Positions 9,276 through 18,477 of a DNA stretch of 64,000 bases are shown one piece after another. A program made the translations under genes and the position numbers. Under the pieces are notes generated by a model, which saw only the letters and a list, made by a program, of their open reading frames with translations, did not search any database and was not told the origin of the DNA. The DNA comes from Psychroserpens sp. SPM9 (lineage in GTDB: Bacteria > Bacteroidota > Bacteroidia > Flavobacteriales > Flavobacteriaceae): positions 372,001 through 436,000 of the forward strand of contig NZ_JANZNR010000002.1 of assembly GCF_025153525.1 (NCBI RefSeq), in the 5' to 3' direction. Numbering within the stretch: the first letter of the stretch is position 1; each line of letters begins with the position of its first letter.

Positions 9276-12200
9276 ATGATTGGAAAACGTTTCCGCTTAT
9301 TTTTTCTTCTTTTAATAAGTATGCAATTGCATGGTCAATCTACCGATTTATCTATAGTTGCTCAAGCACAAACTACAAGTGGAATTGGTGTTTCTCAAGT
9401 TGAGATTTTTCAAGATTTTCAGTATCTCATTACGATTATAAATTCGGGAAGCCCTGTAAATAATGCCACTTTTGAAATTACTTTATCAAATAACCTTCAA
9501 AATTTAAATAGTGATAATATCAGTTCACAAAATAACTCTGGAGGCGCGTCAAATGCTTCAGATTTAGTTTTAACTAATAATGTTCTCACAGGAACAGTCG
9601 CTAATTTACCTACCGATTCGAGTGTAGAAATTAAAATTGATGTTACGGCGCCTTCAACAGTTGGAGGCATCGCTATTAATGCTATTATTTCTCCGCCTGA
9701 AGGAACAACAGACCTAAATTTATCAAATAACCAATCCCTGATATCTATTGATGTGATTGATGTTGAAATCGATTTCACCGTAACACATTCGCAGATTTCG
9801 CCAGCAGAAGGTACTGCTATTCCGTCATGGAACAGTTCGGTCACCTACCAATTTACAATTACCAATAATAGCGCTATTGATTTTCCTATTAATAGTTTTA
9901 AAGCTGAACTTTCTTTGGTTTCTAATATTGATTATGGAAGACCAAATGTTAGAGTTGAATCTATTAATTGTATCGGAACCACAGGAGGAACAACTTGCCC
10001 AGATGTGTCTGGTATCCCAACAGGCGAAACCTCTTTAATAAGTGGCACCACCGAATTAATTTCGTTTTCTTCTTCTCATGTATTTACGGCTGGAGGTTCG
10101 GCAACCTTTGAAATGGTTTACGAATATTTAGACCCATCCTGTGCTATAGAACTCTTACCTATTGCTGTTTCGAGTAAAGTCTCAATAACTTTAGACCATG
10201 AAAACGTATCTTCAAATACGTCGAATAGTGTTATAACAAATTTATTAGAATCAGAATTATGTCAGGTTACAGATATTTGTATTGATACCATTCAAATCGA
10301 TCCAGATCCTAGTACCATCGCTAACTGGAATCAAGATATTACTTTTGAAACAACCGTTTGTAATAATGGTCCGCTAGATGCTACCGTTGCCTTTTTTCTT
10401 CAAAACTTAACACCTGCGATAGATTGGCAAATTATATCAGTTGTTTGTACTCAAACCACTGGTGCAATCGATTGTGAAGATATTACGATAAACATCAATG
10501 ATCAATTTTGGGTGAGCGAACCATTTGTGATGCCTGTTGGTGCGACTATTACCATTACGACTATTGTTCAGTTTTTAGAACCCGAATGTTCTCTAAACAC
10601 TGAAATAAGTATGGCCAATGTTAGAAGTGGTACCAATGTTTTAGAAGCAGATATTTTTGATCATGTCATAGAAAACAGTGCTCAAACCGATTTTATAATG
10701 CTCCCCGCAACTGAAGCTTGTCCGGTGGTTGATTTAAGCGTGACCAAAACTCAAATCGACCCTGTATTACCAAACGGAGGATCACCAGATAACACGATGC
10801 AAGCTGGTGAGGTAACCTATGAAATTACGGCTTCAAACGAAAGTGATACAGATGCTATCATCGAACTTATTGATTTCACCGAAAACTCAGGAAATGTTGG
10901 GTACACAGGAACACTTATTTCTGTTTCATGTATTGCTACTACAGGAAGTGCCGAATGCTTTACAATTAATAATACAAATATTGGCCTACCGCTGGATGGT
11001 ATTTCTCTTAATGGTGAACCTGATACTTTTTGGGAAATTGTAGCCGAAGATAACTGGAGTTTACCAGCCAATAGTTCGGTGACATTTCAAGCTACTGTGG
11101 CTTGGGAAACCGAATGTGATATAAATGCCATCCCTGTTTTTAATCGTGTAGAAATTAATCATGCCGACAGTGCTTTTGATAATAATACATCTAACAATAG
11201 TGATGAAGCGATAAGCTTTATTGCGCCTTGTGTCGATTTAGTCGTTCAAACATTTCCAGAGTTTACACAAGTTAATGTCAACCAACCTTTTAATTGGATT
11301 ATCGACATCACCAATAGTGAGAACAGTTCTAATGCTATCAATATTTTTGTAGAAGACATGATAAATGAAGTCTTTACAATTACAGGAACACCAACATGTG
11401 TGGTGACCAACGGAACCGCTAGCTGCAGTACCGATTTAACCACCAATGGGAATATTGTGACAGGAAATATTGCCAACATGGACGCTGGTTCGACAATACG
11501 AATTACAATTCCGGTTATAGCGCCTAATTTTGGAGGCGCATTTAACAATATTGCCATAGCAACTCCTGATGAAAATGACAATCTGGAGATTTCACCAGAA
11601 ACCAATACGTCTATTAGTAATGTTCAAATAGTCGCTCCGGTTTTACAAAAAAGCTATAATCCAGAAACTATTATTGTAGGAGAAGAAAGCACACTTTCAT
11701 TTACTATTACCAACTTACCATCCAATCCTTCACAAAGTGATATTTCGTTTACTGATGTGTTTCCGTCTGAAATTACAGTTGTATCACCACCTACTTGGGT
11801 TGAAAGTAATGGTTGTACAGCCACATTTATTGGGAATCAAGGTGACCATTTTGCTGGTGTTACAGATTTGGTATTTCCTGAAGGCGTTTCAACATGTACA
11901 TTTAGTGTCGTTGTCACATCTGATGTTCCGGGAGTTTACCTCAACGACGCCACAAATTTTGAAGCTCAAAACAATATTGACACCTCACAAACTAATGCTA
12001 CTTTAACGGTTTTAGAAGACACATCTGATGTTGATATTGAAATTTTAAAAAGTGTTTCTCAGCAAGAAGCCATCATAGGAGATCAGGTTACATTTCAAAT
12101 TACAGCTACAAACATTGGAACTACTGAAGCGACAGGAATTGAGGTAGTTGACCTGCTGCCTAATGGAATGGTCTTTATTTCTGCCACAACTTCACAAGGC

Positions 12201-12671
12201 ACCTTTGACTCCACAAATTTCATATGGTCTATTGATACTTTAATCAGCAACCAATCGGAAACCTTAAGCATTATCGCTCAAATTATTTCAAGTTCTGAAC
12301 TCTTAAATACTGCTATACTCAATGCTGTTGATCAACCTGATCGGGATGATACTAATAATAGTGATACTGCTGAAGTTGTTGTTGGTTTTTGTTTACTTAT
12401 TCCTGAGGGCTTATCACCAAATGGCGATAATTTAAATGATACCTTTACGATACAATGCATTGAAGAATATCCTGACAATCTTCTGAAAATTTATAATCGA
12501 TTAGGCGTACAAATCTATGAACAGCGAAACTATCAGAATGACTGGGATGGTAGGCCCAATATGGGTCTGCCAATAACATCAGGTTTACTTCCTGTTGGTA
12601 CCTACTATTATATTCTGGATTTAAACACTGGGGAACAGCCTATTTTTGGCTGGGTGTATCTTAATTATTAG
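9276..12671 (+). CDS. large secreted DUF11-type repeat protein with T9SS type B domain
   Basis: The ATG at 9276 gives a signal peptide (FRLFFLLLISMQLHGQS); a TTG further up (9240) only adds a polar extension. The 1131-residue product is a chain of beta-sandwich DUF11/CARDB-like repeats, each opening with a block like VDLSVTKTQIDP and containing TNN or SNN turns, with paired cysteines that could form disulfides. The last 90 residues (from LIPEGLSPNGDNLNDTF to the C-terminus) are the CHU_C gliding-motility-associated domain, the type B signal that sends proteins through T9SS and often leaves them loosely attached or released. Likely a long surface stalk or adhesin. No functional partner nearby. 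Confidence 0.85.
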   Translation: MIGKRFRLFFLLLISMQLHGQSTDLSIVAQAQTTSGIGVSQVEIFQDFQYLITIINSGSPVNNATFEITLSNNLQNLNSDNISSQNNSGGASNASDLVLTNNVLTGTVANLPTDSSVEIKIDVTAPSTVGGIAINAIISPPEGTTDLNLSNNQSLISIDVIDVEIDFTVTHSQISPAEGTAIPSWNSSVTYQFTITNNSAIDFPINSFKAELSLVSNIDYGRPNVRVESINCIGTTGGTTCPDVSGIPTGETSLISGTTELISFSSSHVFTAGGSATFEMVYEYLDPSCAIELLPIAVSSKVSITLDHENVSSNTSNSVITNLLESELCQVTDICIDTIQIDPDPSTIANWNQDITFETTVCNNGPLDATVAFFLQNLTPAIDWQIISVVCTQTTGAIDCEDITININDQFWVSEPFVMPVGATITITTIVQFLEPECSLNTEISMANVRSGTNVLEADIFDHVIENSAQTDFIMLPATEACPVVDLSVTKTQIDPVLPNGGSPDNTMQAGEVTYEITASNESDTDAIIELIDFTENSGNVGYTGTLISVSCIATTGSAECFTINNTNIGLPLDGISLNGEPDTFWEIVAEDNWSLPANSSVTFQATVAWETECDINAIPVFNRVEINHADSAFDNNTSNNSDEAISFIAPCVDLVVQTFPEFTQVNVNQPFNWIIDITNSENSSNAINIFVEDMINEVFTITGTPTCVVTNGTASCSTDLTTNGNIVTGNIANMDAGSTIRITIPVIAPNFGGAFNNIAIATPDENDNLEISPETNTSISNVQIVAPVLQKSYNPETIIVGEESTLSFTITNLPSNPSQSDISFTDVFPSEITVVSPPTWVESNGCTATFIGNQGDHFAGVTDLVFPEGVSTCTFSVVVTSDVPGVYLNDATNFEAQNNIDTSQTNATLTVLEDTSDVDIEILKSVSQQEAIIGDQVTFQITATNIGTTEATGIEVVDLLPNGMVFISATTSQGTFDSTNFIWSIDTLISNQSETLSIIAQIISSSELLNTAILNAVDQPDRDDTNNSDTAEVVVGFCLLIPEGLSPNGDNLNDTFTIQCIEEYPDNLLKIYNRLGVQIYEQRNYQNDWDGRPNMGLPITSGLLPVGTYYYILDLNTGEQPIFGWVYLNY

Positions 12672-12697
12672 CTTGTTCTTGTTGCAAAAAAACGGAA

Positions 12698-13429
12698 CTA
12701 ATCAAACTTACGTTCAACGATAGCTAAAAACCGATCTTCAAATTCTTCTTTACCTTCCCAATTATTATAATCTGGTTTGACAATGTCTTTGATTAGGTGT
12801 GACGCTTCATGGTAGGAACTGGTGGTTTTTAATTGTGACAATACACGCTCATAGTCTTCAATTTTACCATTAAACAGGTGCTTTATAAACGCAAGCTTGT
12901 CATTTAAACCAATATTCAATCCGCCATTTTTTAATTTATCATTCAATGATTTTTTAAAATTTTCAGTCGATTCACTTACAGGTTCAAATTCTGGGATTTC
13001 TTCAAAACCTGCAGTGATATCCTCGAGGTGTTCTTGAGTTTTTGGTTCAACAACAGCTGTTTCCACCATATCATCAACTTGTTGGGTTTCATGAGGCATT
13101 TGGGCTACCATATCTTTAATTTTTTCCATGACAGGCTCATAAATATGGTCATCTTCTTTCTCATCAAGATTGATGTAAATCTTATCTTCAATTTCTATAT
13201 TATCACTAATTTTATTGTTGAATGCGACATCCAACATTCCGAAAAATGAAGAATCACTCCCAATGGTTGGTAAATCGCCTTCAAAATTTTCATGGGCAAA
13301 CTTGAGAACGCATAATTTTTCATAAAGCGCACCAGCTTCAGCATGCAATTTTATCACATCTTCCTTACCTTTTAGTTTTAAAATTCTATGTGCAATGCTA
13401 ACTAATTCAGCTTCCAACTTCTTCTTCAT
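12698..13429 (-). CDS. conserved Flavobacteriaceae protein of unknown function
   Basis: A 243-residue soluble protein. The N-terminal 45 residues and the C-terminal 80 (from FKKSLNDKLKNGGLNIGLNDKLAF) are predicted helical; the middle (residues 80-160) is very acidic and low in complexity (EDKIYINLDEKEDDHIYEP, EEIPEFEP). No catalytic motif is seen. Proteins of this build are common in the family as single genes, from general knowledge, but have no assigned role. It is divergent from tdk across 104 bases. Confidence 0.75.
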   Translation of the reverse strand: MKKKLEAELVSIAHRILKLKGKEDVIKLHAEAGALYEKLCVLKFAHENFEGDLPTIGSDSSFFGMLDVAFNNKISDNIEIEDKIYINLDEKEDDHIYEPVMEKIKDMVAQMPHETQQVDDMVETAVVEPKTQEHLEDITAGFEEIPEFEPVSESTENFKKSLNDKLKNGGLNIGLNDKLAFIKHLFNGKIEDYERVLSQLKTTSSYHEASHLIKDIVKPDYNNWEGKEEFEDRFLAIVERKFD

Positions 13430-13533
13430 AACTTTTTAATTTTTATTCCCAATTAGGTTTTTGTTTTTTAATAAATTTACGCCACCTTTATACAAAACGA
13501 ACTCTCGGTTGGTTTTAGTGTTAAAATTACAAA

Positions 13534-14181
13534 ATGTTTCTCGAAAATACAGTAAATCATAAAGAACAATTTGGTTGGATTGAAGTCATTTGCGGCTCAA
13601 TGTTCTCTGGTAAAACAGAAGAACTGATTCGCAGACTCAAACGGGCTCAATTTGCTAGGCAAAAGGTTGAGATTTTTAAACCTGCTGTCGATGTGCGCTA
13701 CGATGAAGAAATGGTCGTTTCTCATGATGCTAATGAAATTCGTTCGACACCTGTTCCAGCGGCTGCTAATATTCCTATTTTAGCCGATGGTTGTGATGTT
13801 GTGGGTATTGATGAAGCACAATTTTTTGATGATGAAATCGTACGCGTTTGTAATGATCTCGCCAATAAAGGAATTCGTGTGATTGTTGCTGGATTGGATA
13901 TGGATTTTAAAGGCAATCCGTTTGGCCCTATGCCCAACTTAATGGCAACTGCCGAATATGTAACAAAAGTACATGCTATTTGTACAAGAACAGGAAATTT
14001 AGCACAATATAGTTATCGTAAAGCCACAAGTGAAGCCTTAGTTTTACTAGGTGAAGTTGACGAGTACGAACCTTTAAGTCGCGCAGCTTTTTACAAGGCC
14101 ATGTTACGAGATAAAATCCGACACATGAAAGTTAATGATGCCGAAGAAATTTCTAATAAAGACAGTAAATCCAATGCCTAA
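13534..14181 (+). CDS. tdk: thymidine kinase, type II
   Basis: Salvage kinase phosphorylating thymidine with ATP. The 215-residue protein has a P-loop (GSMFSGKT, residues 21-28), the Asp-Glu block GIDEAQFF that includes the catalytic Glu, and the lasso region. Type II kinases normally have a structural zinc held by four Cys/His; here the first Cys remains (AICTRTGN) but the second is Thr and the second pair (in [10 protein letters not shown]) is Ser and Ala, so the zinc site is lost. Overlaps alr by 8 bases. Confidence 0.93.
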   Translation: MFLENTVNHKEQFGWIEVICGSMFSGKTEELIRRLKRAQFARQKVEIFKPAVDVRYDEEMVVSHDANEIRSTPVPAAANIPILADGCDVVGIDEAQFFDDEIVRVCNDLANKGIRVIVAGLDMDFKGNPFGPMPNLMATAEYVTKVHAICTRTGNLAQYSYRKATSEALVLLGEVDEYEPLSRAAFYKAMLRDKIRHMKVNDAEEISNKDSKSNA

Positions 14182-15283
14182 AGCTAAAGAAACTGTTTTA
14201 GAAATCGATTTAAAAGCACTCCAACATAACTTAGAGTATATTAAATCTAAACTTAAAACCAACACCAAAATATTAGCCGTTGTTAAAGCTTTTGCCTATG
14301 GCAGTGATGCTGAAGTTATTGCCAATTACCTTCAAAATTTAGATATTGATTATTTTGCTGTCGCCTATGTAAGTGAAGGTGTCGCCTTAAGAGATGCTGG
14401 TGTAAAAACACCCATTTTAGTACTGCACCCACAGGCTATTAACTTTAAAACCTTAATAGAACGTTGTTTAGAGCCTAGTTTGTATAACGCTAAAGTATTA
14501 AACGAATTTATTACAATAGCCTCCCAAGAACACCAAAAGAATTATCCTGTTCATATTAAATTTAATACGGGTTTAAATCGTTTAGGTTTTGATGAAAATG
14601 AGGTAACTGATGTGGTTTTAAAATTAAAAACCACTACTGCGGTAAAAGTAAAATCACTTTTTTCTCATTTGGCAGCCAGTGAAGATTTAAACGAAAAGGA
14701 ATTTACTGAACAACAAATTAAGCGATTCAAAACAATTACTGAACAGTTTAGCAACGCCCTTGGTTATCAACCTTTACTCCATTTAACCAATACTTCAGGA
14801 ATTCTTAATTATCCTGAAGCGCATCTCGATATGGTTCGAACTGGAATTGGACTTTATGGTTATGGAAATTCAGAAACAGAAAATAAAAATTTGATACCTA
14901 TAGCCACACTTAAATCTGTGATCTCGCAAATCCACACCATAAAAAAAGGAGAAACTGTTGGTTATAATAGAGCTTATACAAGTAAGGATATACAAAAAAC
15001 AGCTACGATTCCTATTGGTCATGCCGATGGAATTGGGCGGCAATATGGTAATGAAAAAGGATTTGTAACTATTCATGGTCAAAAAGCACCCATTATTGGT
15101 AATGTGTGTATGGATATGATTATGGTTAATGTGACAGATATTGCTTGTAATGAAGGAGATGAAGTTATTATTTTTGGAACAACAACTAATGCTGCTGAGT
15201 TTGCACGTACTGCAAATACCATTTCTTATGAAATAATTACTGCTATTTCACAACGTGTAAAACGTACATTTTTAGATAATTAG
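14174..15283 (+). CDS. alr: alanine racemase
   Basis: PLP enzyme making D-alanine for peptidoglycan. The ATG at 14174 overlaps the tdk stop by 8 bases and gives [16 protein letters not shown], the usual start; the 14135 alternative lies deep in tdk. The PLP lysine is Lys38 in VVKAFAYG (more often VVKANAYG). The catalytic tyrosine region VGYNRAYTS and the PLP-phosphate/ADG block GHADGIGR are present. At 369 residues the length is normal. Translationally coupled to tdk. Confidence 0.94.
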   Translation: MPKAKETVLEIDLKALQHNLEYIKSKLKTNTKILAVVKAFAYGSDAEVIANYLQNLDIDYFAVAYVSEGVALRDAGVKTPILVLHPQAINFKTLIERCLEPSLYNAKVLNEFITIASQEHQKNYPVHIKFNTGLNRLGFDENEVTDVVLKLKTTTAVKVKSLFSHLAASEDLNEKEFTEQQIKRFKTITEQFSNALGYQPLLHLTNTSGILNYPEAHLDMVRTGIGLYGYGNSETENKNLIPIATLKSVISQIHTIKKGETVGYNRAYTSKDIQKTATIPIGHADGIGRQYGNEKGFVTIHGQKAPIIGNVCMDMIMVNVTDIACNEGDEVIIFGTTTNAAEFARTANTISYEIITAISQRVKRTFLDN

Positions 15284-15363
15284 ATTTTTTTTACCATCCT
15301 TTGTGACTTTTTAACTAAATTAGAGTCTAATTTATTAACTAACTAATAAAATATTTAAACATT

Positions 15364-15765
15364 ATGTTAAAAGAATTTAAGGAATTTATCATGACAGGAA
15401 ATGTCATTGATTTAGCAGTTGCGGTATTACTAGCAGGTGCAATGGGAATGGTAGTAAACGGTTTTGTAACCGATATCATGATGCCTATTGTAGGTCACTT
15501 TACAGGTGGAGTAAGCTTTGAAGACATGAAGCATGTCTTATCTCCAGCAGTTGTTGCTGCTGATGGTACAGTTACAACTCCAGAAAATGCCATTATGTAT
15601 GGAAAATGGATTAATGCTATTATTAACTTAATTATCGTTGGTTTTGTATTGTTTATGATTGTAAAAGCTTATAACAAAACTAAAGCTCCAGCTGAAGAAC
15701 CAGCTCCAGCAGGACCATCTGAAATTGATTTATTAACTGAAATCAGAGATGCACTTAAAAAATAG
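15364..15765 (+). CDS. mscL: large-conductance mechanosensitive channel MscL
   Basis: Pentameric emergency valve against hypo-osmotic shock. The 133-residue protein has the N-terminal amphipathic helix (LKEFKEFIMTGN), TM1, a periplasmic loop, TM2 and a C-terminal helix. In TM1 the constriction is VAVLLAGAMGM: Ala20 and Ala24 stand where E. coli MscL has Gly22 and Gly26, and Met29 replaces Lys31. The tail has an Ala/Pro linker. Own transcript, closed by the terminator at 15802. Confidence 0.94.
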   Translation: MLKEFKEFIMTGNVIDLAVAVLLAGAMGMVVNGFVTDIMMPIVGHFTGGVSFEDMKHVLSPAVVAADGTVTTPENAIMYGKWINAIINLIIVGFVLFMIVKAYNKTKAPAEEPAPAGPSEIDLLTEIRDALKK

Positions 15766-15801
15766 TTTGTAACTAATCGCTACACTACATATTTTAACTT
15801 T

Positions 15802-15831
15802 AACCGCTTCTTAAAAGAAGCGGTTTTTTTT
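15802..15831 (+). terminator. intrinsic terminator after mscL
   Basis: Perfect 11-bp stem (AACCGCTTCTT with AAGAAGCGGTT) with a 2-base inner gap, followed by a T run. Confidence 0.9.
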
Positions 15832-15865
15832 ATGCTTTTTTTAGGTCTCAAAATGATATAATAAC

Positions 15866-15873
15866 TACATTTG
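15866..15873 (+). promoter_or_regulatory. -7 box (TACATTTG) of asd
   Basis: Exact match to TAnnTTTG, 30 bases before the asd ATG and just after the mscL terminator, where a promoter is required. Confidence 0.6.
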
Positions 15874-15903
15874 TTCTTATTATTTATATCTAATTTTTTT
15901 CTT

Positions 15904-16893
15904 ATGAAAGTAGCTGTTGTTGGCGCCACTGGTTTAGTTGGTGAAGTTATGCTTAAAGTTCTTGAAGAACGTAATTTTCCTGTTTCAGAATTAATTCCTG
16001 TAGCATCAAAACGCTCTATAGGTAAACACATTTCTTATAAAGGAAAAGACTATAAAGTTGTTGGAATGGAAGATGCTATTAATATGAAGCCAGATGTTGC
16101 TTTATTTTCGGCAGGTGGCGATACTTCTTTAGAATGGGCTCCAAAATTTGCTGAAGCGGGTATTACAGTGATTGATAATTCTTCGGCGTGGCGTATGGAT
16201 CAAAGCAAGCAACTTGTTGTTCCGGAGATTAATGCGAGTAAGCTTACTTCCGAAGATAAAATCATAGCAAATCCAAACTGTTCTACCATACAAATGGTTG
16301 TGGCATTAGCGCCTCTTCATAAAAAATATAAAATTAAGCGTATTGTCGTTTCTACTTATCAATCAATTACCGGAACTGGAGTTAAAGCTGTAAAACAGTT
16401 AGAAAATGAGCTTGCAGGTATCAAAGGTGAAATGGCTTATCCGTATCCTATTCATCAAAATGCTATTCCGCATTGTGACGTTTTTGAAGACAACGGTTAT
16501 ACCAAAGAAGAAATGAAACTCGTTAGAGAAACTCAAAAAATTCTTGACGATCGTACAATTGCTGTTACCGCAACGGCTGTTAGAATTCCAACGGCTGGCG
16601 GACATAGTGAAGCTGTAAATGTTGAATTTGAAAATGACTTTGATTTAGCCGAAGTACGACAATTACTAAACGAATCTCCAGGAGTGGTTGTTCAAGATAA
16701 TATTGATGTAAACACCTATCCAATGCCTATCTATGCTAATGGTAAAGATGATGTTTTTGTAGGAAGAATTCGTCGTGACGGGTCCCAACCTAACACTTTA
16801 AATCTATGGATTGTTAGTGATAACCTTAGAAAAGGAGCTGCAACCAACACCATTCAAATTGCTGAATATTTAACAGCACATAAACTTCTGTAA
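15904..16893 (+). CDS. asd: aspartate-semialdehyde dehydrogenase
   Basis: Reduces beta-aspartyl phosphate with NADPH in the lysine/threonine/methionine and diaminopimelate pathway. The ATG at 15904 starts directly with MKVAVVGATGLVGEVML, the NADP-binding fold; an in-frame ATG at 15871 would overlap the promoter. The catalytic Cys is in NPNCSTIQM near residue 130, and the His/Arg substrate region is RIPTAGGHSEAVN. 329 residues, normal. Confidence 0.96.
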   Translation: MKVAVVGATGLVGEVMLKVLEERNFPVSELIPVASKRSIGKHISYKGKDYKVVGMEDAINMKPDVALFSAGGDTSLEWAPKFAEAGITVIDNSSAWRMDQSKQLVVPEINASKLTSEDKIIANPNCSTIQMVVALAPLHKKYKIKRIVVSTYQSITGTGVKAVKQLENELAGIKGEMAYPYPIHQNAIPHCDVFEDNGYTKEEMKLVRETQKILDDRTIAVTATAVRIPTAGGHSEAVNVEFENDFDLAEVRQLLNESPGVVVQDNIDVNTYPMPIYANGKDDVFVGRIRRDGSQPNTLNLWIVSDNLRKGAATNTIQIAEYLTAHKLL

Positions 16894-17093
16894 ATCTTCT
16901 GCATATTTAGGTAGGGTTTTTAGTGTTTAAGTTGTTTATAGTATAAACAAAGCGAAGTCTGAAAAATGAAAAAACTATTTGTCAGTTTTTTTAGGATTTG
17001 GACTCTTGTTGTCTGATAAAAAGTACATTACAACTAATTAATTATTCAGATGCTCGCTTAGTAAGTATATTTACTATCCAAATTTTACTATAA

Positions 17094-18461
17094 ATGTTAA
17101 AAAATTACTTGAAATCTATTAGCGTTTTAGCTTTTATCTTAACCTTCTATTCTTGTAGCGAGGACGATAATTATGTGCCTATAGTAATTCAAGCCAATAC
17201 TGATGCTGCTGAAGTGTCTCAAAATAGTACTGTAACTATTGATGTTCTATCAAATGACACCAATGTTCCTAATGATGGTATTTTAACTACTGAAAATGGA
17301 AGCAATGGAACGACACAAGTCATAGACTCTAATGCAACACCAAGCAACCCTTCTGATGATGTTATCTTGTATACACCAAATTTTGACTTTGTTGGAAGCG
17401 ATACATTTCAATACACCATCTGTGATGACAATAATAATTGTGCAACAGGAACGGTTACTGTTACAGTTTCTCCAGTATCGCCTGTAAGTCTTGACTTAGA
17501 CAATATGCCATACGCTACACTTTCAGAATACAACTTTTTTGATGGTGAATTAAAAGACTTAGATCCTGTATTTGGAGTTTTACCGTACGATTTAAACTCT
17601 CCGCTTTTTTCAGATTACGCACATAAAAAACGTTTTGTTTGGATGCCAGAGGGTACAAAAGCGAACTACAATAGTGATTTCACACCTTTAGATTTTCCCG
17701 TCGGATCAGTCCTTATTAAGAATTTTTATTATGACAATGTACAGCCAAGTAATTCGACTAGAATTATTGAAACACGACTCATGTATATGACAGAAGACGG
17801 TTGGGATTTTGCAAAATATGTATGGAATGACGAGCAAACAGAAGCAAGCTTTACCAATGCAGGTAGCTTTACAAATGTAGAGTGGATAGAAAACGGAAAC
17901 ACAAACAATGTAACCTATAGAATTCCTTCAAGAAGCGAATGTTTTACCTGCCATAATAAATTTGATACACCGGTTCCAATAGGCCCGAAACCTCAAAATT
18001 TAAACAGAGACCTTAGCTATCCGGAAGGCACCAACAATCAATTGCAAAAATGGATAGAGGTAGGCTATTTAGAAAATAATTTACCTACTTCAATCGTATC
18101 AACTGTCAATTGGGAAGACGAATCATTAGATCTAGAATTAAGGGTAAGATCATACTTAGATATTAATTGTGCACATTGTCATTCTGAAGAAAGTTATTGT
18201 GAATACAGACCGATGCGTTTTGCGTTTAATGAAAATGATGATGATACAAATAAAGGAGTATGTGTCCCTCCAGACACCCAAATTTCTGGCACCTCACATA
18301 TTATTGTACCTAATAATATAGACGCCTCTGTTCTTCGATTTAGAATCAATTCTATTGAAGAACAAAACCGAATGCCTTTATTAGGACGAACTATGACACA
18401 CTTTGAAGGTGTGAGATTAATTGATGATTGGATAAACACTCTTAACGGAGAATGCGAATAA
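17094..18461 (+). CDS. diheme c-type cytochrome lipoprotein (HNE_0200 family-like)
   Basis: The signal peptide ends in a lipobox (FYSCSEDD), so this is a lipoprotein. Residues 30-125 form an Ig/cadherin-like repeat (VLSNDTN, DTFQYTICDDNNNC). The rest matches the family of conserved proteins opening with YATLSEYNFFDGELKDLDP and holding two heme-binding CxxCH motifs: CFTCH at residue 283 and CAHCH at residue 359. It is 16 bases upstream of the secreted FG-GAP protein gene and probably in its operon. Likely electron-transfer protein on the cell surface; partner unknown. Confidence 0.8.
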   Translation: MLKNYLKSISVLAFILTFYSCSEDDNYVPIVIQANTDAAEVSQNSTVTIDVLSNDTNVPNDGILTTENGSNGTTQVIDSNATPSNPSDDVILYTPNFDFVGSDTFQYTICDDNNNCATGTVTVTVSPVSPVSLDLDNMPYATLSEYNFFDGELKDLDPVFGVLPYDLNSPLFSDYAHKKRFVWMPEGTKANYNSDFTPLDFPVGSVLIKNFYYDNVQPSNSTRIIETRLMYMTEDGWDFAKYVWNDEQTEASFTNAGSFTNVEWIENGNTNNVTYRIPSRSECFTCHNKFDTPVPIGPKPQNLNRDLSYPEGTNNQLQKWIEVGYLENNLPTSIVSTVNWEDESLDLELRVRSYLDINCAHCHSEESYCEYRPMRFAFNENDDDTNKGVCVPPDTQISGTSHIIVPNNIDASVLRFRINSIEEQNRMPLLGRTMTHFEGVRLIDDWINTLNGECE

Positions 18462-18477
18462 AAACAAATACAAAATT

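Noticed and set aside
9497-9844. 115-residue ORF antisense to the large T9SS protein
   Set aside because: Shadow of a repetitive coding sequence, as are several similar ORFs within 10.8-12 kb.
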